Assembly (NCBI GenBank): GCA_041488375.1
Contig: JBGPPD010000070.1
Span: 1-13,089, forward strand
Direction of reading: 5' to 3'
DNA: 13,089 bases
Origin: JAABQT01 sp041488375
GTDB lineage: Bacteria; Pseudomonadota; Gammaproteobacteria; Burkholderiales; SG8-39
Position numbers and translations under genes: made by a program. This document shows, piece after piece, positions 1-7,561 of the stretch (position 1 is its first letter; each line of letters opens with the position of its first letter). Under the pieces are notes generated by a model, which was given only the letters and a program-made list of their open reading frames with translations, did not search any database and was not told the origin of the DNA.

Positions 1-476
1 GCGCCGGCAACCGCGTCGCCTGGCTGGCGCCGCCGCACCTGCCTTATGCACCGGCCCTGGCTGCCGCCGGCGTGCGCCTGGAGTTCCTCACGGTGATCAG
101 GGCCCCGGGCAGGCGCGACGCGCTATGGGCGGCGGAGCAGGTGCTGCGCACCGGCGCCTGCCGCGCGCTGCTCGCATGGCTGCCGCACACCAGCTACACC
201 GAACTGAAACGCCTGGCAGTGGCCGCGGAGGCGGGCAGGGTTTTCATGGCGCTGTTCCGGCCCCCGCAGGCGGCGAGGGAATCCTCGCCCGCTTCCCTCA
301 GGCTGGGGCTCGAACCCGACGGCGAGCGGCTCGCCGTGCGCATCCTCAAGCGCCGCGGGGCCCTGCTTGCCGCTCCGCTGCGCATTCCAATCCAGAGACC
401 CGTCCATGCTGTGGGTGGCGCTTTGCTTTCCGCATCTCGCGCTCGAAGCCCTGCTGCGCGGCCGTGCCCCGTCTGA
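1..476 (+). CDS. imuA: ImuA, translesion synthesis accessory protein (5' partial, C-terminal part)
   Basis: Only the last 157 codons are present, read in the frame that begins at base 3 and ends at TGA 474-476. The sequence opens with AGNRVAWLAPPHLPYAPALA and continues with LRTGACRALLAWLP and YTELKRLAVAAEAG, which matches the C-terminal part of the RecA-like ImuA family (also called SulA-like or RecA-like in imuA-imuB-dnaE2 cassettes). The N-terminal nucleotide-binding part lies outside the window. ImuA is known as a partner of ImuB and DnaE2 in SOS-induced translesion synthesis and mutagenesis. The final ~24 codons overlap the start of imuB in another frame (71 bases), consistent with tight co-transcription. 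The identification rests on recognisable family sequence plus cassette order; the promoter and any SOS box of this operon are upstream of the window. Confidence 0.85.
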   Translation, partial: AGNRVAWLAPPHLPYAPALAAAGVRLEFLTVIRAPGRRDALWAAEQVLRTGACRALLAWLPHTSYTELKRLAVAAEAGRVFMALFRPPQAARESSPASLRLGLEPDGERLAVRILKRRGALLAAPLRIPIQRPVHAVGGALLSASRARSPAARPCPV

Positions 477-1770
477 GGGCGCAGACGATCCCTGGGCGGT
501 CATCGAGAACCGCTCGGTGCTGGTCTGCAATGCGGCCGCGGCGGCGGCCGGCGTACGCCCGGGCAGTGCGCCGGCGGCGGCCTGGGCGCTGGCACCGCGC
601 TTGCGGGTACTGCCGCGCGACGTCGCCGCGGAAACCGCGGCGCTCGAGACGGTCGCCAACTGGGCATGCCAATTCACTTCCAGGGTTTCCCTCGAGCCGC
701 CGCAGGCCGTGCTGCTCGAGGTCGAAGGCAGCCTGCGGCTGTTCGGCGGCGCAGGCCGCCTGATGGCGCGCTTGCGCAGCGGCCTCGCCGGGATCGGCTT
801 CGAGACCCGCCTGGCGGCGGGTCCGACAGCGCGCGCCGCGCTGTGGCTGGCGCGCGGCGCGAGCGAAACCCTCGAAACGCTGCCGGTCTGGGCCATCGCG
901 CCGCCCCCGACGGCCCTCGCGCTTCTGCACAGAATCGGCGTCAGGACGCTGGGCGAGCTGATGCGGCTGCCGCGCGCCGGCGTCGCGCCGCGCTTCGGCC
1001 AGGAGCTGCTCGATGAGCTGGACCGCGCCCTGGGGAAGATCCCGGAGGCACGCGGCTTCTTCGTGCCGCCCGAGCGTTTCAGCGCGCGGCTCGAATTGCC
1101 GGCGCCCGTGACGCAGGCCGAGAGCCTGCTGTTCGCGGCGCGGCGCCTGCTGCTGCAGCTCGAGGGCTTTCTCGTCGCGCGCCAGGCCGGCGTGCGCGGC
1201 TTCGCGCTGAGCCTGCTGCATCGCGGCGTCCAGTCCACGCGCATCGAGATCGGTTTTGCCGCGCCGCGCCGCGATGCGGAACACGGCCTGCGCCTTTTGC
1301 GCGAGCGTCTCGGCGCACTGACCCTCGCCAATCCGGCCGAGACGCTGCGGCTGGAGGCCGGCGAGCCGGTGCCGCTGGCCGGGACCGCCCCGGGCCTGTT
1401 CCGCGATGCGCACAGCGAGGCCGAGGGCTGGGAGCGGCTGCTCGAGCGCCTGCAGGCGCGTCTTGGCAGCGCACTGGTGCACGGGCTCGCACTGCAGGCC
1501 GATCATCGTCCCGAGCGTGCCTGGCGCGTGGCGGGCGACGGCGACCCGGCAGCGGCGGCGGACCCGCGCCCGCTGTGGCTGCTGGAGTCGCCGCGCCGCT
1601 TGGGAGAAGGCGAGTTCACGCTGCTGGCGGGGCCCGAGCGCATCGAATCGGGCTGGTGGGACGGCGGAGATGTGGTGCGCGACTACTTCGTCGCCCGCAC
1701 GCAGGCAGGTGCGCTCTCGTGGATTTACCGCGCCCCGGAGGGCTGGTTCCTGCATGGCCTGTTTGCCTGA
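406..1770 (+). CDS. imuB: ImuB, catalytically inactive Y-family polymerase-like protein
   Basis: A 454-residue protein starting MLWVALCFPHLALEALL, the usual ImuB N-terminus; this fixes the start at ATG 406 rather than the in-frame TTG at 367. ImuB has the Y-family polymerase fold but works as a hub that links ImuA, DnaE2 and the sliding clamp rather than as a polymerase. The sequence agrees. The first catalytic Asp is absent from the N-terminal strand (LWVALCFPHLALE), and the SIDE-type acidic motif is replaced by VLLEVEGSLRLFGG. A helix-hairpin-helix region (LLHRIGVRTLGELMRLP) and the little-finger region follow, and the protein ends with the family-typical GWFLHGLFA, so it is full length. 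The expected clamp-binding peptide appears as GTAPGLF at residues 326-332, lacking the usual Gln. The gene overlaps imuA by 71 bases and dnaE2 by 17. Confidence 0.93.
   Translation: MLWVALCFPHLALEALLRGRAPSEGADDPWAVIENRSVLVCNAAAAAAGVRPGSAPAAAWALAPRLRVLPRDVAAETAALETVANWACQFTSRVSLEPPQAVLLEVEGSLRLFGGAGRLMARLRSGLAGIGFETRLAAGPTARAALWLARGASETLETLPVWAIAPPPTALALLHRIGVRTLGELMRLPRAGVAPRFGQELLDELDRALGKIPEARGFFVPPERFSARLELPAPVTQAESLLFAARRLLLQLEGFLVARQAGVRGFALSLLHRGVQSTRIEIGFAAPRRDAEHGLRLLRERLGALTLANPAETLRLEAGEPVPLAGTAPGLFRDAHSEAEGWERLLERLQARLGSALVHGLALQADHRPERAWRVAGDGDPAAAADPRPLWLLESPRRLGEGEFTLLAGPERIESGWWDGGDVVRDYFVARTQAGALSWIYRAPEGWFLHGLFA
1737..1742 (+). promoter_or_regulatory. Shine-Dalgarno site of dnaE2
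   Basis: GGAGGG lies inside the end of imuB, 11 bases before ATG 1754. It supports the internal ATG as the dnaE2 start and implies that dnaE2 is translated from the imuB message. Confidence 0.55.
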
Positions 1771-4700
1771 CTACGCCGAGCTGCACTGCCTGTCGAATTT
1801 TTCCTTCCTGCGCGGCGCCTCGCACCCGGAGGAGCTGGTGGAGCGCGCGGCGGCACTCGGCTACGCGGCGCTTGCGCTCACCGACGAGTGCTCGTTGGCG
1901 GGCATGGTGCGCGCGCACCTCGCCGCCAGGGAGCGCGCGCTCAAGCTGATCGTGGGCAGCGAGCTGCGCCTCGAGGATGGCACGCAACTGGTGCTGCTGG
2001 CGCCGGACCGGCGTTCCTACGGCGCGCTTTCCACCCTGATCACGGCGGGGCGCAGGCGCGGGAAGAAAGGGGCTTACCGCCTGGCGCGAACCGACATCGA
2101 AGCCTGCGCGGCGAGCGGGCTGCTCGCGCTGCTGGTGGCAGGGGACGGGCGCTGGCTCGCCGCGCATTTTCCGCGGCGCGCGTGGATTGCGGCGGAACTG
2201 CACTGCGGGCCGAACGACCGCGCCCGGCTCGACGCACTGCGCGAGCAGTCGCGCGCCAGCGGCCTGCCGCTGGCCGCCGCGGGCGACGTACACATGCACC
2301 TGCGCTCTCGCCGGCGCCTGCAGGACGCGCTCACCGCGATCCGGCTCGGCACGCCGCTCGAGCGCTGCGGCCGGGCACTGTTCCCGAACGCCGAACGGCA
2401 CCTGCGTGCGCGCGTGCGCCTGGCGCAACTCTACCCGCCGGAACTGCTGGCGCAGACCCTGGCGATCGCCGAGCGCTGCGCGTTCTCGCTCGACGAGCTG
2501 CGCTACGAGTATCCCGAGGAACTGGTACCGCCGGGGGAGACCCCGGCCAGCTGGCTGGCGAAGCTCACCGCGCAAGGTCTCGCCTGGCGCTTTCCCGGCG
2601 GCGTGCCGCCGAGGGTGCAGGGACTGATCGAGCACGAGCTGAAGCTGCTCGCCGAACTGCGCTACGAAGCCTTTTTCCTCACGGTGCACGACGTGGTGCG
2701 CTTCGCCCGCTCGCAAGGCATCCTGTGCCAGGGGCGCGGCTCGGCGGCCAATTCCGCCGTGTGCTACGCGCTCGGCATCACCGAGGTGGATCCGGCGCGC
2801 ATGGCGACGCTGTTCGAGCGCTTCGTGTCGAGGGAGCGGAACGAACCGCCCGACATCGACGTCGATTTCGAACACCAGCGGCGCGAGGAGGTGATCCAGT
2901 ACCTCTACCGGAAGTACGGCCGCGAGCGCGCCGCGCTCGCCGCCACCGTGATCTGCTATCGCCCGAGGAGCGCGGTGCGCGACCTGGGCAAGGCGCTCGG
3001 CCTGGCGCCGGAGCAGCTCGAGCGCGTGACGCGCTCGCTCGCCTGGTGGGACGGCGGCCAAGTGCTCCCCGGACGCCTCGCCGAAGCCGGCCTCGATCCG
3101 ACCGCCCCGGTGACCGGGCACCTCGCGCAACTGCTGGCCGAGCTGGTGGGGTTTCCGCGCCACCTGTCGCAGCACGTCGGCGGCTTCGTCATCTCGCGCG
3201 GGCCGCTGGCCGAGCTGGTGCCGATCGAAAACGCGGCGATGCCCGGGCGCACCGTGATCCAGTGGGACAAGGACGACCTGGAGGCGCTCGGCCTGCTCAA
3301 GGTGGACGTGCTCGCCCTGGGCATGCTCTCGGCGATCCGCCGCGCGCTCGACTCCCTGGGAATGAAGATGCAGGACATCCCGGCGGAGGATCCCGCGGTC
3401 TACGCCATGATCCAGCAGGCGGACACCATCGGCGTGTTCCAGATCGAATCGCGCGCGCAGATGAGCATGCTGCCGCGACTGCGCCCGGGGAGTTTCTACG
3501 ACCTGGTGATCGAAGTGGCGATCGTGCGCCCGGGCCCGATCCAGGGCGGCATGGTGCATCCCTACCTGCGCCGCCGCCGCGGGCTGGAACCGGTCCTCTA
3601 TCCGAGCGAGGCGGTGAAGAGCGTGCTCGAGCGCACCCTCGGCGTGCCGATCTTCCAGGAGCAGGTGATGCAGCTCGCAGTGCTCGCCGCCGGATTCACG
3701 CCGGGCGAAGCCGACCGGCTGCGCCGCTCGATGGCGGCGTGGAAGCGCAAGGGCGGGCTCGAACCGTTCGAGCAGCGGCTGGTGCAGGGCATGCTCGAGC
3801 GCGGCTACCGGCGCGAGTTCGCCGAGGGCATCTACCGCCAGATCCTCGGTTTCGGCGAATACGGTTTCCCCGAGTCGCATTCGGCCAGCTTCGCGCTGCT
3901 GGTGTACGTCTCGGCCTGGCTCAAATGCCACCACCCGGCGGCGTTCTGCGCCGCGCTGCTGAACAGCCAGCCGATGGGCTTCTACGCGCCCTCGCAGCTG
4001 GTGCAGGACGCACGGCGCCACGGCGTCGAGGTGCGCCCGCCCGACGTGGCGCAGAGCCGATGGGACTGCACGCTGGAAGCGGGCGCCCTGCGGCTCGGGC
4101 TGCGCATGCTGGACGGACTCGGTGAAGCGGCGGCGGGGAGGATCGTCGCCGCGCGCGCAGCAGGACCGTTCGCTTCGGTGGAGGACCTGGCGCGCCGCGC
4201 GGCGCTCGAGCGGCGCGACCTGCGGTGCCTGGCGGAAGGCGGCGCGCTCGCCGCGCTCGCCGGTCACCGGCGCCAGGCGCATTGGGCGGTGGCCGGCCTG
4301 GGCCCGCCGGGCGGCATCCTGCGCGCAGCGCCGCTCGACGAGCCGCAGCTGCGACTGCCCGCGCCCGGGGAAGGCGAGGAGATCGTCGCCGACTACGCCA
4401 GTCTCGGGCTGACCCTCGGCCGGCATCCGCTCGCGCTGCTGCGCGAGCGCCTGCAACGCCTGGCGCTGCTGCCGGCCGAGGTGCTGCGCGGGCGTGCGCA
4501 CGGCAGCACGGCGCGCGCTGCCGGACTGGTGACCTGCCGCCAGCGGCCCGATACGGCGAGCGGCGTGGTGTTCGTCACCCTGGAGGACGAAACCGGCACG
4601 GTCAACGTGGTGGTCTGGCGCGACCTGATCGAGCGCCAGCGCCGCGAGCTGCTCGGCGCGCGGCTGCTCGCGGTGGAGGGCACGATCGAGCGCGACGGCG

Positions 4701-4786
4701 AGGTGGTGCATCTGATCGCCCGGCGCCTCACCGACCACAGCCGCCTGCTGGGCGATCTGCTGGCGCGCTCGCGCGACTTCCACTGA
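1754..4786 (+). CDS. dnaE2: Error-prone DNA polymerase III alpha subunit DnaE2
   Basis: A 1010-residue C-family polymerase, slightly shorter than many DnaE2 proteins. The start at ATG 1754 gives MACLPDYAELHCLSNFSFL, the DnaE2-type N-terminus. Domains in order: an N-terminal PHP domain with a degenerate metal motif (HCLSNFSFLRGAS instead of HxH, and ALTDECSLAG), then GDVHMH. The palm carries PDIDVDF with catalytic Asp367 and Asp369, and the third Asp is Asp518 in LLKVDVLALG. Further on are the fingers (RPGPIQGGMVHPYLRRR, FQEQVMQLAVLAAGF, GFPESHSASFALLVY), a helix-hairpin-helix region near LDGLGEAAAGRIVAAR, and a C-terminal OB fold (GVVFVTLEDETGTVNVVVW). It ends with the family-typical SRDFH. 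The three catalytic acids imply an active polymerase, the one that performs lesion bypass in the ImuA-ImuB-DnaE2 mutasome. It overlaps imuB by 17 bases and is last in the operon. Confidence 0.97.
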   Translation: MACLPDYAELHCLSNFSFLRGASHPEELVERAAALGYAALALTDECSLAGMVRAHLAARERALKLIVGSELRLEDGTQLVLLAPDRRSYGALSTLITAGRRRGKKGAYRLARTDIEACAASGLLALLVAGDGRWLAAHFPRRAWIAAELHCGPNDRARLDALREQSRASGLPLAAAGDVHMHLRSRRRLQDALTAIRLGTPLERCGRALFPNAERHLRARVRLAQLYPPELLAQTLAIAERCAFSLDELRYEYPEELVPPGETPASWLAKLTAQGLAWRFPGGVPPRVQGLIEHELKLLAELRYEAFFLTVHDVVRFARSQGILCQGRGSAANSAVCYALGITEVDPARMATLFERFVSRERNEPPDIDVDFEHQRREEVIQYLYRKYGRERAALAATVICYRPRSAVRDLGKALGLAPEQLERVTRSLAWWDGGQVLPGRLAEAGLDPTAPVTGHLAQLLAELVGFPRHLSQHVGGFVISRGPLAELVPIENAAMPGRTVIQWDKDDLEALGLLKVDVLALGMLSAIRRALDSLGMKMQDIPAEDPAVYAMIQQADTIGVFQIESRAQMSMLPRLRPGSFYDLVIEVAIVRPGPIQGGMVHPYLRRRRGLEPVLYPSEAVKSVLERTLGVPIFQEQVMQLAVLAAGFTPGEADRLRRSMAAWKRKGGLEPFEQRLVQGMLERGYRREFAEGIYRQILGFGEYGFPESHSASFALLVYVSAWLKCHHPAAFCAALLNSQPMGFYAPSQLVQDARRHGVEVRPPDVAQSRWDCTLEAGALRLGLRMLDGLGEAAAGRIVAARAAGPFASVEDLARRAALERRDLRCLAEGGALAALAGHRRQAHWAVAGLGPPGGILRAAPLDEPQLRLPAPGEGEEIVADYASLGLTLGRHPLALLRERLQRLALLPAEVLRGRAHGSTARAAGLVTCRQRPDTASGVVFVTLEDETGTVNVVVWRDLIERQRRELLGARLLAVEGTIERDGEVVHLIARRLTDHSRLLGDLLARSRDFH

Positions 4787-4852
4787 GCCGCAAAGCCGCT
4801 AACCCCCTGACCGCCTTTGACAAACCGGCGGGTCGGCCAGCGGCAAACCCCC

Positions 4853-4858
4853 TATAAT
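4853..4858 (+). promoter_or_regulatory. Putative -10 element of the hpt operon
   Basis: A perfect TATAAT lies 10 bases before ATG 4869, in the 82-base gap after dnaE2. A start site 6-8 bases downstream would leave a leader of only a few bases, and no Shine-Dalgarno sequence is visible. No good -35 exists at 16-18 bases; a perfect TTGACA at 4817-4822 is 30 bases upstream, too far for standard sigma-70 spacing. Confidence 0.5.
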
Positions 4859-4868
4859 CGCGACCGAA

Positions 4869-5174
4869 ATGGCCGACAACATCCACACCGTCACCGTCGC
4901 AAAAGACCTTGCGGACCTGATCCCGGTGTTTTTCCGCAATCGCCAGAAGGAAATCGAAACGCTGCGCAGCGCGCTCGCCGCGGCGGACTTCGAGCAGCTG
5001 CGCCAGCTCGGGCACCGCATGAAGGGTGTCGGCAACTCCTACGGCTTCGCCAAGGTGTCGGAGATCGGCAAGCGCGTGGAGGACAACGCCAGGAGCGCCG
5101 ACAAGGCGGGCATCGACGCCTGCATCGGCGAATACGCCGAATACCTGTCGAAGGTGCAGGTCGTGTATGAATGA
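4869..5174 (+). CDS. Hpt (histidine phosphotransfer) domain protein
   Basis: A 101-residue single-domain protein with the Hpt signature LGHRMKGVGNSYGF; His49 is the predicted phosphorylated residue, with Lys52, Gly53 and Gly59 at the usual neighbouring positions. The rest is helical and charged, consistent with a four-helix bundle. Hpt proteins shuttle phosphate between receiver domains in multistep phosphorelays and have no catalytic activity of their own. There is no kinase or receiver domain attached. It is the first gene of an operon: its TGA is inside an 8-base overlap (ATGAATGA, 5167-5174) with the next gene, a receiver-cyclase, and a receiver-kinase follows. Partners among those two receivers are likely but inferred. 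The start is the only ATG giving the whole domain. Confidence 0.88.
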   Translation: MADNIHTVTVAKDLADLIPVFFRNRQKEIETLRSALAAADFEQLRQLGHRMKGVGNSYGFAKVSEIGKRVEDNARSADKAGIDACIGEYAEYLSKVQVVYE

Positions 5175-6312
5175 CCGGGCGGTCCCCGACAGCACCCCGG
5201 AGGCGCAAGCGCTCTACCGCGTGCTGGTGGTCGACGACGATCCGGACATGGTGTCGTTTCTCGCGCGCCTGCTGCGGCGCGAGGGCCTGGCGGTCGAAAC
5301 CGCCTCGGACGGCGAATCCGCGCTGATGCAGGTGATGACGGCGCCGCCCGACCTGGTGTTGCTCGACGTGATGCTGCCCGGCAGCAGCGGCTTCGACGTC
5401 TGCCGCAAGCTCAAGGGCGACGAGACCACCGCGCTGATCCCGATCGTGCTGGTGACCGCGCTCGAGGACAGCGAGAGCCGCGTGCGCGGCATCGAGGCGG
5501 GTGCCGACGACTTCCTCTCCAAGCCGGTCAAGCGCGAGGAACTGATCGCGCGCGTGAAGACCCTGCGCCGCCTGCACGACACCCGCAAGGAGCTGGAGAG
5601 CCGCCGGCTCGCCGCCGAGGTGCAGCGCAAGGAGGCGATCCGCAAGGCGTTCTCGCGCTACATCTCGCCGCGACTGGCCGATCGCATCGCGGACGCGGGC
5701 GAGCAGGGCGACCCGTTCCAGGGCCGGGCGCAGCGCACCAGCCTGGTGGCGCTGTTCGCGGACTTGCGCGGCTTTACGCGCCTCACCGAACAAAACGAGG
5801 TGGGCGCGGTGGTGGCGATGCTCAACGAATACTTCGCCGTGCTCACCGAGGCGGCATACCAGCACGACGGCACGATTTTCAACATGGCCGGCGACAGCCT
5901 GCTGGTCGGCTTCAACGTGCCTTTCCCGCAACCGGACGCCGCGGAACGCGCTTGGCGCACCGCGCTGGAGATGGTGGCGCGCTTCGAGCCGGTGGCCGCC
6001 GCCTGGCGGGAGCGGCACGGCCTCGCGGTGGGGGTCGGCATCGGCATGTGCGCCGGCGAGGCGATCATCGGCAACGTCGGCTCGGCGCACTATGCCAGCT
6101 ACACCATCATCGGCAACCCGGTGAACACCGCCGCGCGCCTGATGCAGATGGCGGCCGCCGGCGAGGTGCTGGTGTGCGGACCGCTGTACGAGCGCATCCG
6201 CCACCTGGTGCCGGCCGCACGCGTGGCGACCCGGGGCGACGTCACGCTGCGCGGCAAGTCCGAGTCGATTCCCGTGTTCGCGGTCAAGGCCGCGGCGCCG
6301 GAGCACGCATGA
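5167..6312 (+). CDS. Response regulator with class III adenylate/guanylate cyclase output
   Basis: A 381-residue two-domain protein; ATG 5167 overlaps the hpt stop by 8 bases. The receiver domain (about 18-135) has the acidic pocket D23-D25, phospho-acceptor Asp67 (LVLLDVMLPG), Thr97 and Lys119 (SKPV). A helical linker (about 137-168) leads to a class III cyclase domain (about 190-375). Metal-binding Asp199 (FADLRGFTRLTE) and Asp243 (GDSLLVGF) and the transition-state pair Asn320/Arg324 (VNTAARL) are all present, so catalysis looks intact. The two purine-selecting positions read Asn239 and Thr313 instead of the Lys/Asp of typical adenylate cyclases or Glu/Cys of guanylate cyclases, so ATP versus GTP cannot be called. 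No membrane segment is seen, so it should be cytoplasmic. Phosphorylation of Asp67 probably controls cyclic nucleotide synthesis; the phosphodonor may be the adjacent Hpt. Confidence 0.93.
   Translation: MNDRAVPDSTPEAQALYRVLVVDDDPDMVSFLARLLRREGLAVETASDGESALMQVMTAPPDLVLLDVMLPGSSGFDVCRKLKGDETTALIPIVLVTALEDSESRVRGIEAGADDFLSKPVKREELIARVKTLRRLHDTRKELESRRLAAEVQRKEAIRKAFSRYISPRLADRIADAGEQGDPFQGRAQRTSLVALFADLRGFTRLTEQNEVGAVVAMLNEYFAVLTEAAYQHDGTIFNMAGDSLLVGFNVPFPQPDAAERAWRTALEMVARFEPVAAAWRERHGLAVGVGIGMCAGEAIIGNVGSAHYASYTIIGNPVNTAARLMQMAAAGEVLVCGPLYERIRHLVPAARVATRGDVTLRGKSESIPVFAVKAAAPEHA
6300..6303 (+). promoter_or_regulatory. Shine-Dalgarno site of the REC-kinase gene
   Basis: GGAG ends 5 bases before ATG 6309, inside the end of the cyclase gene. 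It supports the 6309 start and translational coupling through the ATGA overlap. Confidence 0.5.
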
Positions 6313-7541
6313 GAGTGCTGATCATCGACGACGATCCCGACCTGCGCAACCTGCTGGTGCACTACATCCGGCAGCAGTGGCCCGCGGGGGACATCGAGGA
6401 ATTCGATCCGCTGGAGCGCGCCATGCCGGACGCGAGCTTCTCCCTCGCGGCCTACGACGTCATCATCCTCGACTACATGCTCGGGCGCGGCGATGGGCTG
6501 CAGTGGCTGGCGGAATTCAAGAAGCGCGGCGACTGCCCGCCGATCATCTTCCTCACCGGCGCCGGCAACGAGATCATCGCCGTGCGCGCCATGAAGGCGG
6601 GCGCGGACGAGTACCAGCGCAAGCAGGAACTCACCAAGGAACGCCTGATCACGGCGATCCGCGACGTCGCGCACGACAAGATCGAGAAAACCGTGCCGCC
6701 GGAGATCGCCGCGCGCATGGAAGGCCACATACTCGGCGCTCGCATCAAGATCCCCGGCATCAAGGTGCTCCGGCTGATCGGCGAAGGCGGCATGTCGCGC
6801 GTCTACCTCGCCTCGCGCGAGAAAGACGACGAGCCGCTGGTGGTGAAGATCCTGCGCAGCGAAGTGACCCAGGACAAGCGCTCGCTGGCGCGCTTCATCG
6901 AGGAATACAACCTGGTCGAGCGCATCCGCAGCCGCCACGTGGCGCGCATCTACGGCCACGGCGTGTCCGAGGACAACGCCTACCTGGTGATGGAGTTCTT
7001 CGACGGCGGCGACCTGAACAAGCGGCTGGCCGACAAGCCGCTGCCGCCCGAGGAGGCGCTGCGCCTGTTCCGCGAGCTGATGTTCGCGCTCGGCGACATC
7101 CACGAGCAGGGCATCCTGCACCGCGACCTGAAGCCGCAGAACCTGATGTTCCGCGCCGACGGCAGCCTGGCGATCGTCGATTTCGGCATCGCCAAGCACA
7201 TCGATTCGATCGACCAGACCAACAAGGGCGAGATCCTCGGCACGCCGCGCTACATGAGCCCGGAGCAGGTGCAGGGCCGGGCGCTCGACCTGCGCACCGA
7301 CATCTACAGCGCGGGCGTGCTGCTGTACCAGATGATCCTCGGCGAGCACCTGTTCAGCGGCGATACGGCCGTGGAGGTGGCGCTGCACCACCTGAACACG
7401 CCGCCGCCGGCGCTGCCCCAGCGCCTGGAGCGCTACCAGCGGTTGTTCGACAAGCTGCTGGAGAAGGACCGCGACGCGCGCTTCCGCAACGCCGACGAGG
7501 TCATCGGCTACCTGTCGCGGAAGTTCTACCAAGGAAACTAG
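6309..7541 (+). CDS. Response regulator receiver fused to a Ser/Thr protein kinase
   Basis: A 410-residue protein whose start ATG 6309 shares ATGA with the cyclase stop. The receiver (1-120) has D7-D9, phospho-acceptor Asp55 (VIILDYMLG), Thr83 and Lys105; the usual Lys-Pro turn reads RKQ. A Hanks-type kinase domain (about 150-405) follows with glycine loop GEGGMSRVYLA (158-168), ATP Lys180, probable helix-C Glu199, HRDLKPQN (271-278; catalytic Asp273), DFG Asp291, the activation segment GTPRYMSPEQ (311-320) and Asp331 in RTDIYSAG. All catalytic residues are present. There are no transmembrane or PASTA segments, so it is a soluble kinase. The fusion suggests that Asp phosphorylation in a two-component relay switches protein Ser/Thr phosphorylation on or off. 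Substrates are unknown. It is the last gene of the three-gene overlapping run; 20 bases separate it from the HD-GYP gene. Confidence 0.94.
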   Translation: MRVLIIDDDPDLRNLLVHYIRQQWPAGDIEEFDPLERAMPDASFSLAAYDVIILDYMLGRGDGLQWLAEFKKRGDCPPIIFLTGAGNEIIAVRAMKAGADEYQRKQELTKERLITAIRDVAHDKIEKTVPPEIAARMEGHILGARIKIPGIKVLRLIGEGGMSRVYLASREKDDEPLVVKILRSEVTQDKRSLARFIEEYNLVERIRSRHVARIYGHGVSEDNAYLVMEFFDGGDLNKRLADKPLPPEEALRLFRELMFALGDIHEQGILHRDLKPQNLMFRADGSLAIVDFGIAKHIDSIDQTNKGEILGTPRYMSPEQVQGRALDLRTDIYSAGVLLYQMILGEHLFSGDTAVEVALHHLNTPPPALPQRLERYQRLFDKLLEKDRDARFRNADEVIGYLSRKFYQGN

Positions 7542-7561
7542 GCAACACTGCGTTTGCCGGC

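Noticed and set aside
1406..1753. Upstream in-frame extension of dnaE2 to an ATG at 1406
   Set aside because: The extension translates as Arg-rich sequence out of frame with imuB and has no DnaE2 counterpart. The family N-terminus begins at ATG 1754 with a ribosome site before it.
346..1755. Long minus-strand open frames opposite imuB, and similar ones opposite the REC-kinase (6099-7532) and asparaginase (11756-12643)
   Set aside because: All have the same biased composition, no family motifs, and lie entirely across well-supported genes.
1616..4783. An open frame of more than 1000 codons on the minus strand opposite dnaE2
   Set aside because: It is a shadow of dnaE2's codon bias in high-GC DNA. 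The translation is low-complexity (Arg/Ala/Gln/His-rich) with no recognisable domain, while the plus strand encodes a full DnaE2.
4817..4822. Perfect TTGACA as the -35 of the hpt promoter
   Set aside because: It is 30 bases from TATAAT, far beyond the 16-18 base spacing, and no -10 exists at the right distance.
6377..7561. Upstream extension of the HD-GYP gene through the kinase gene
   Set aside because: The extra ~395 residues are a shifted frame of the receiver-kinase and show no domain; DUF3391 begins right at ATG 7562.
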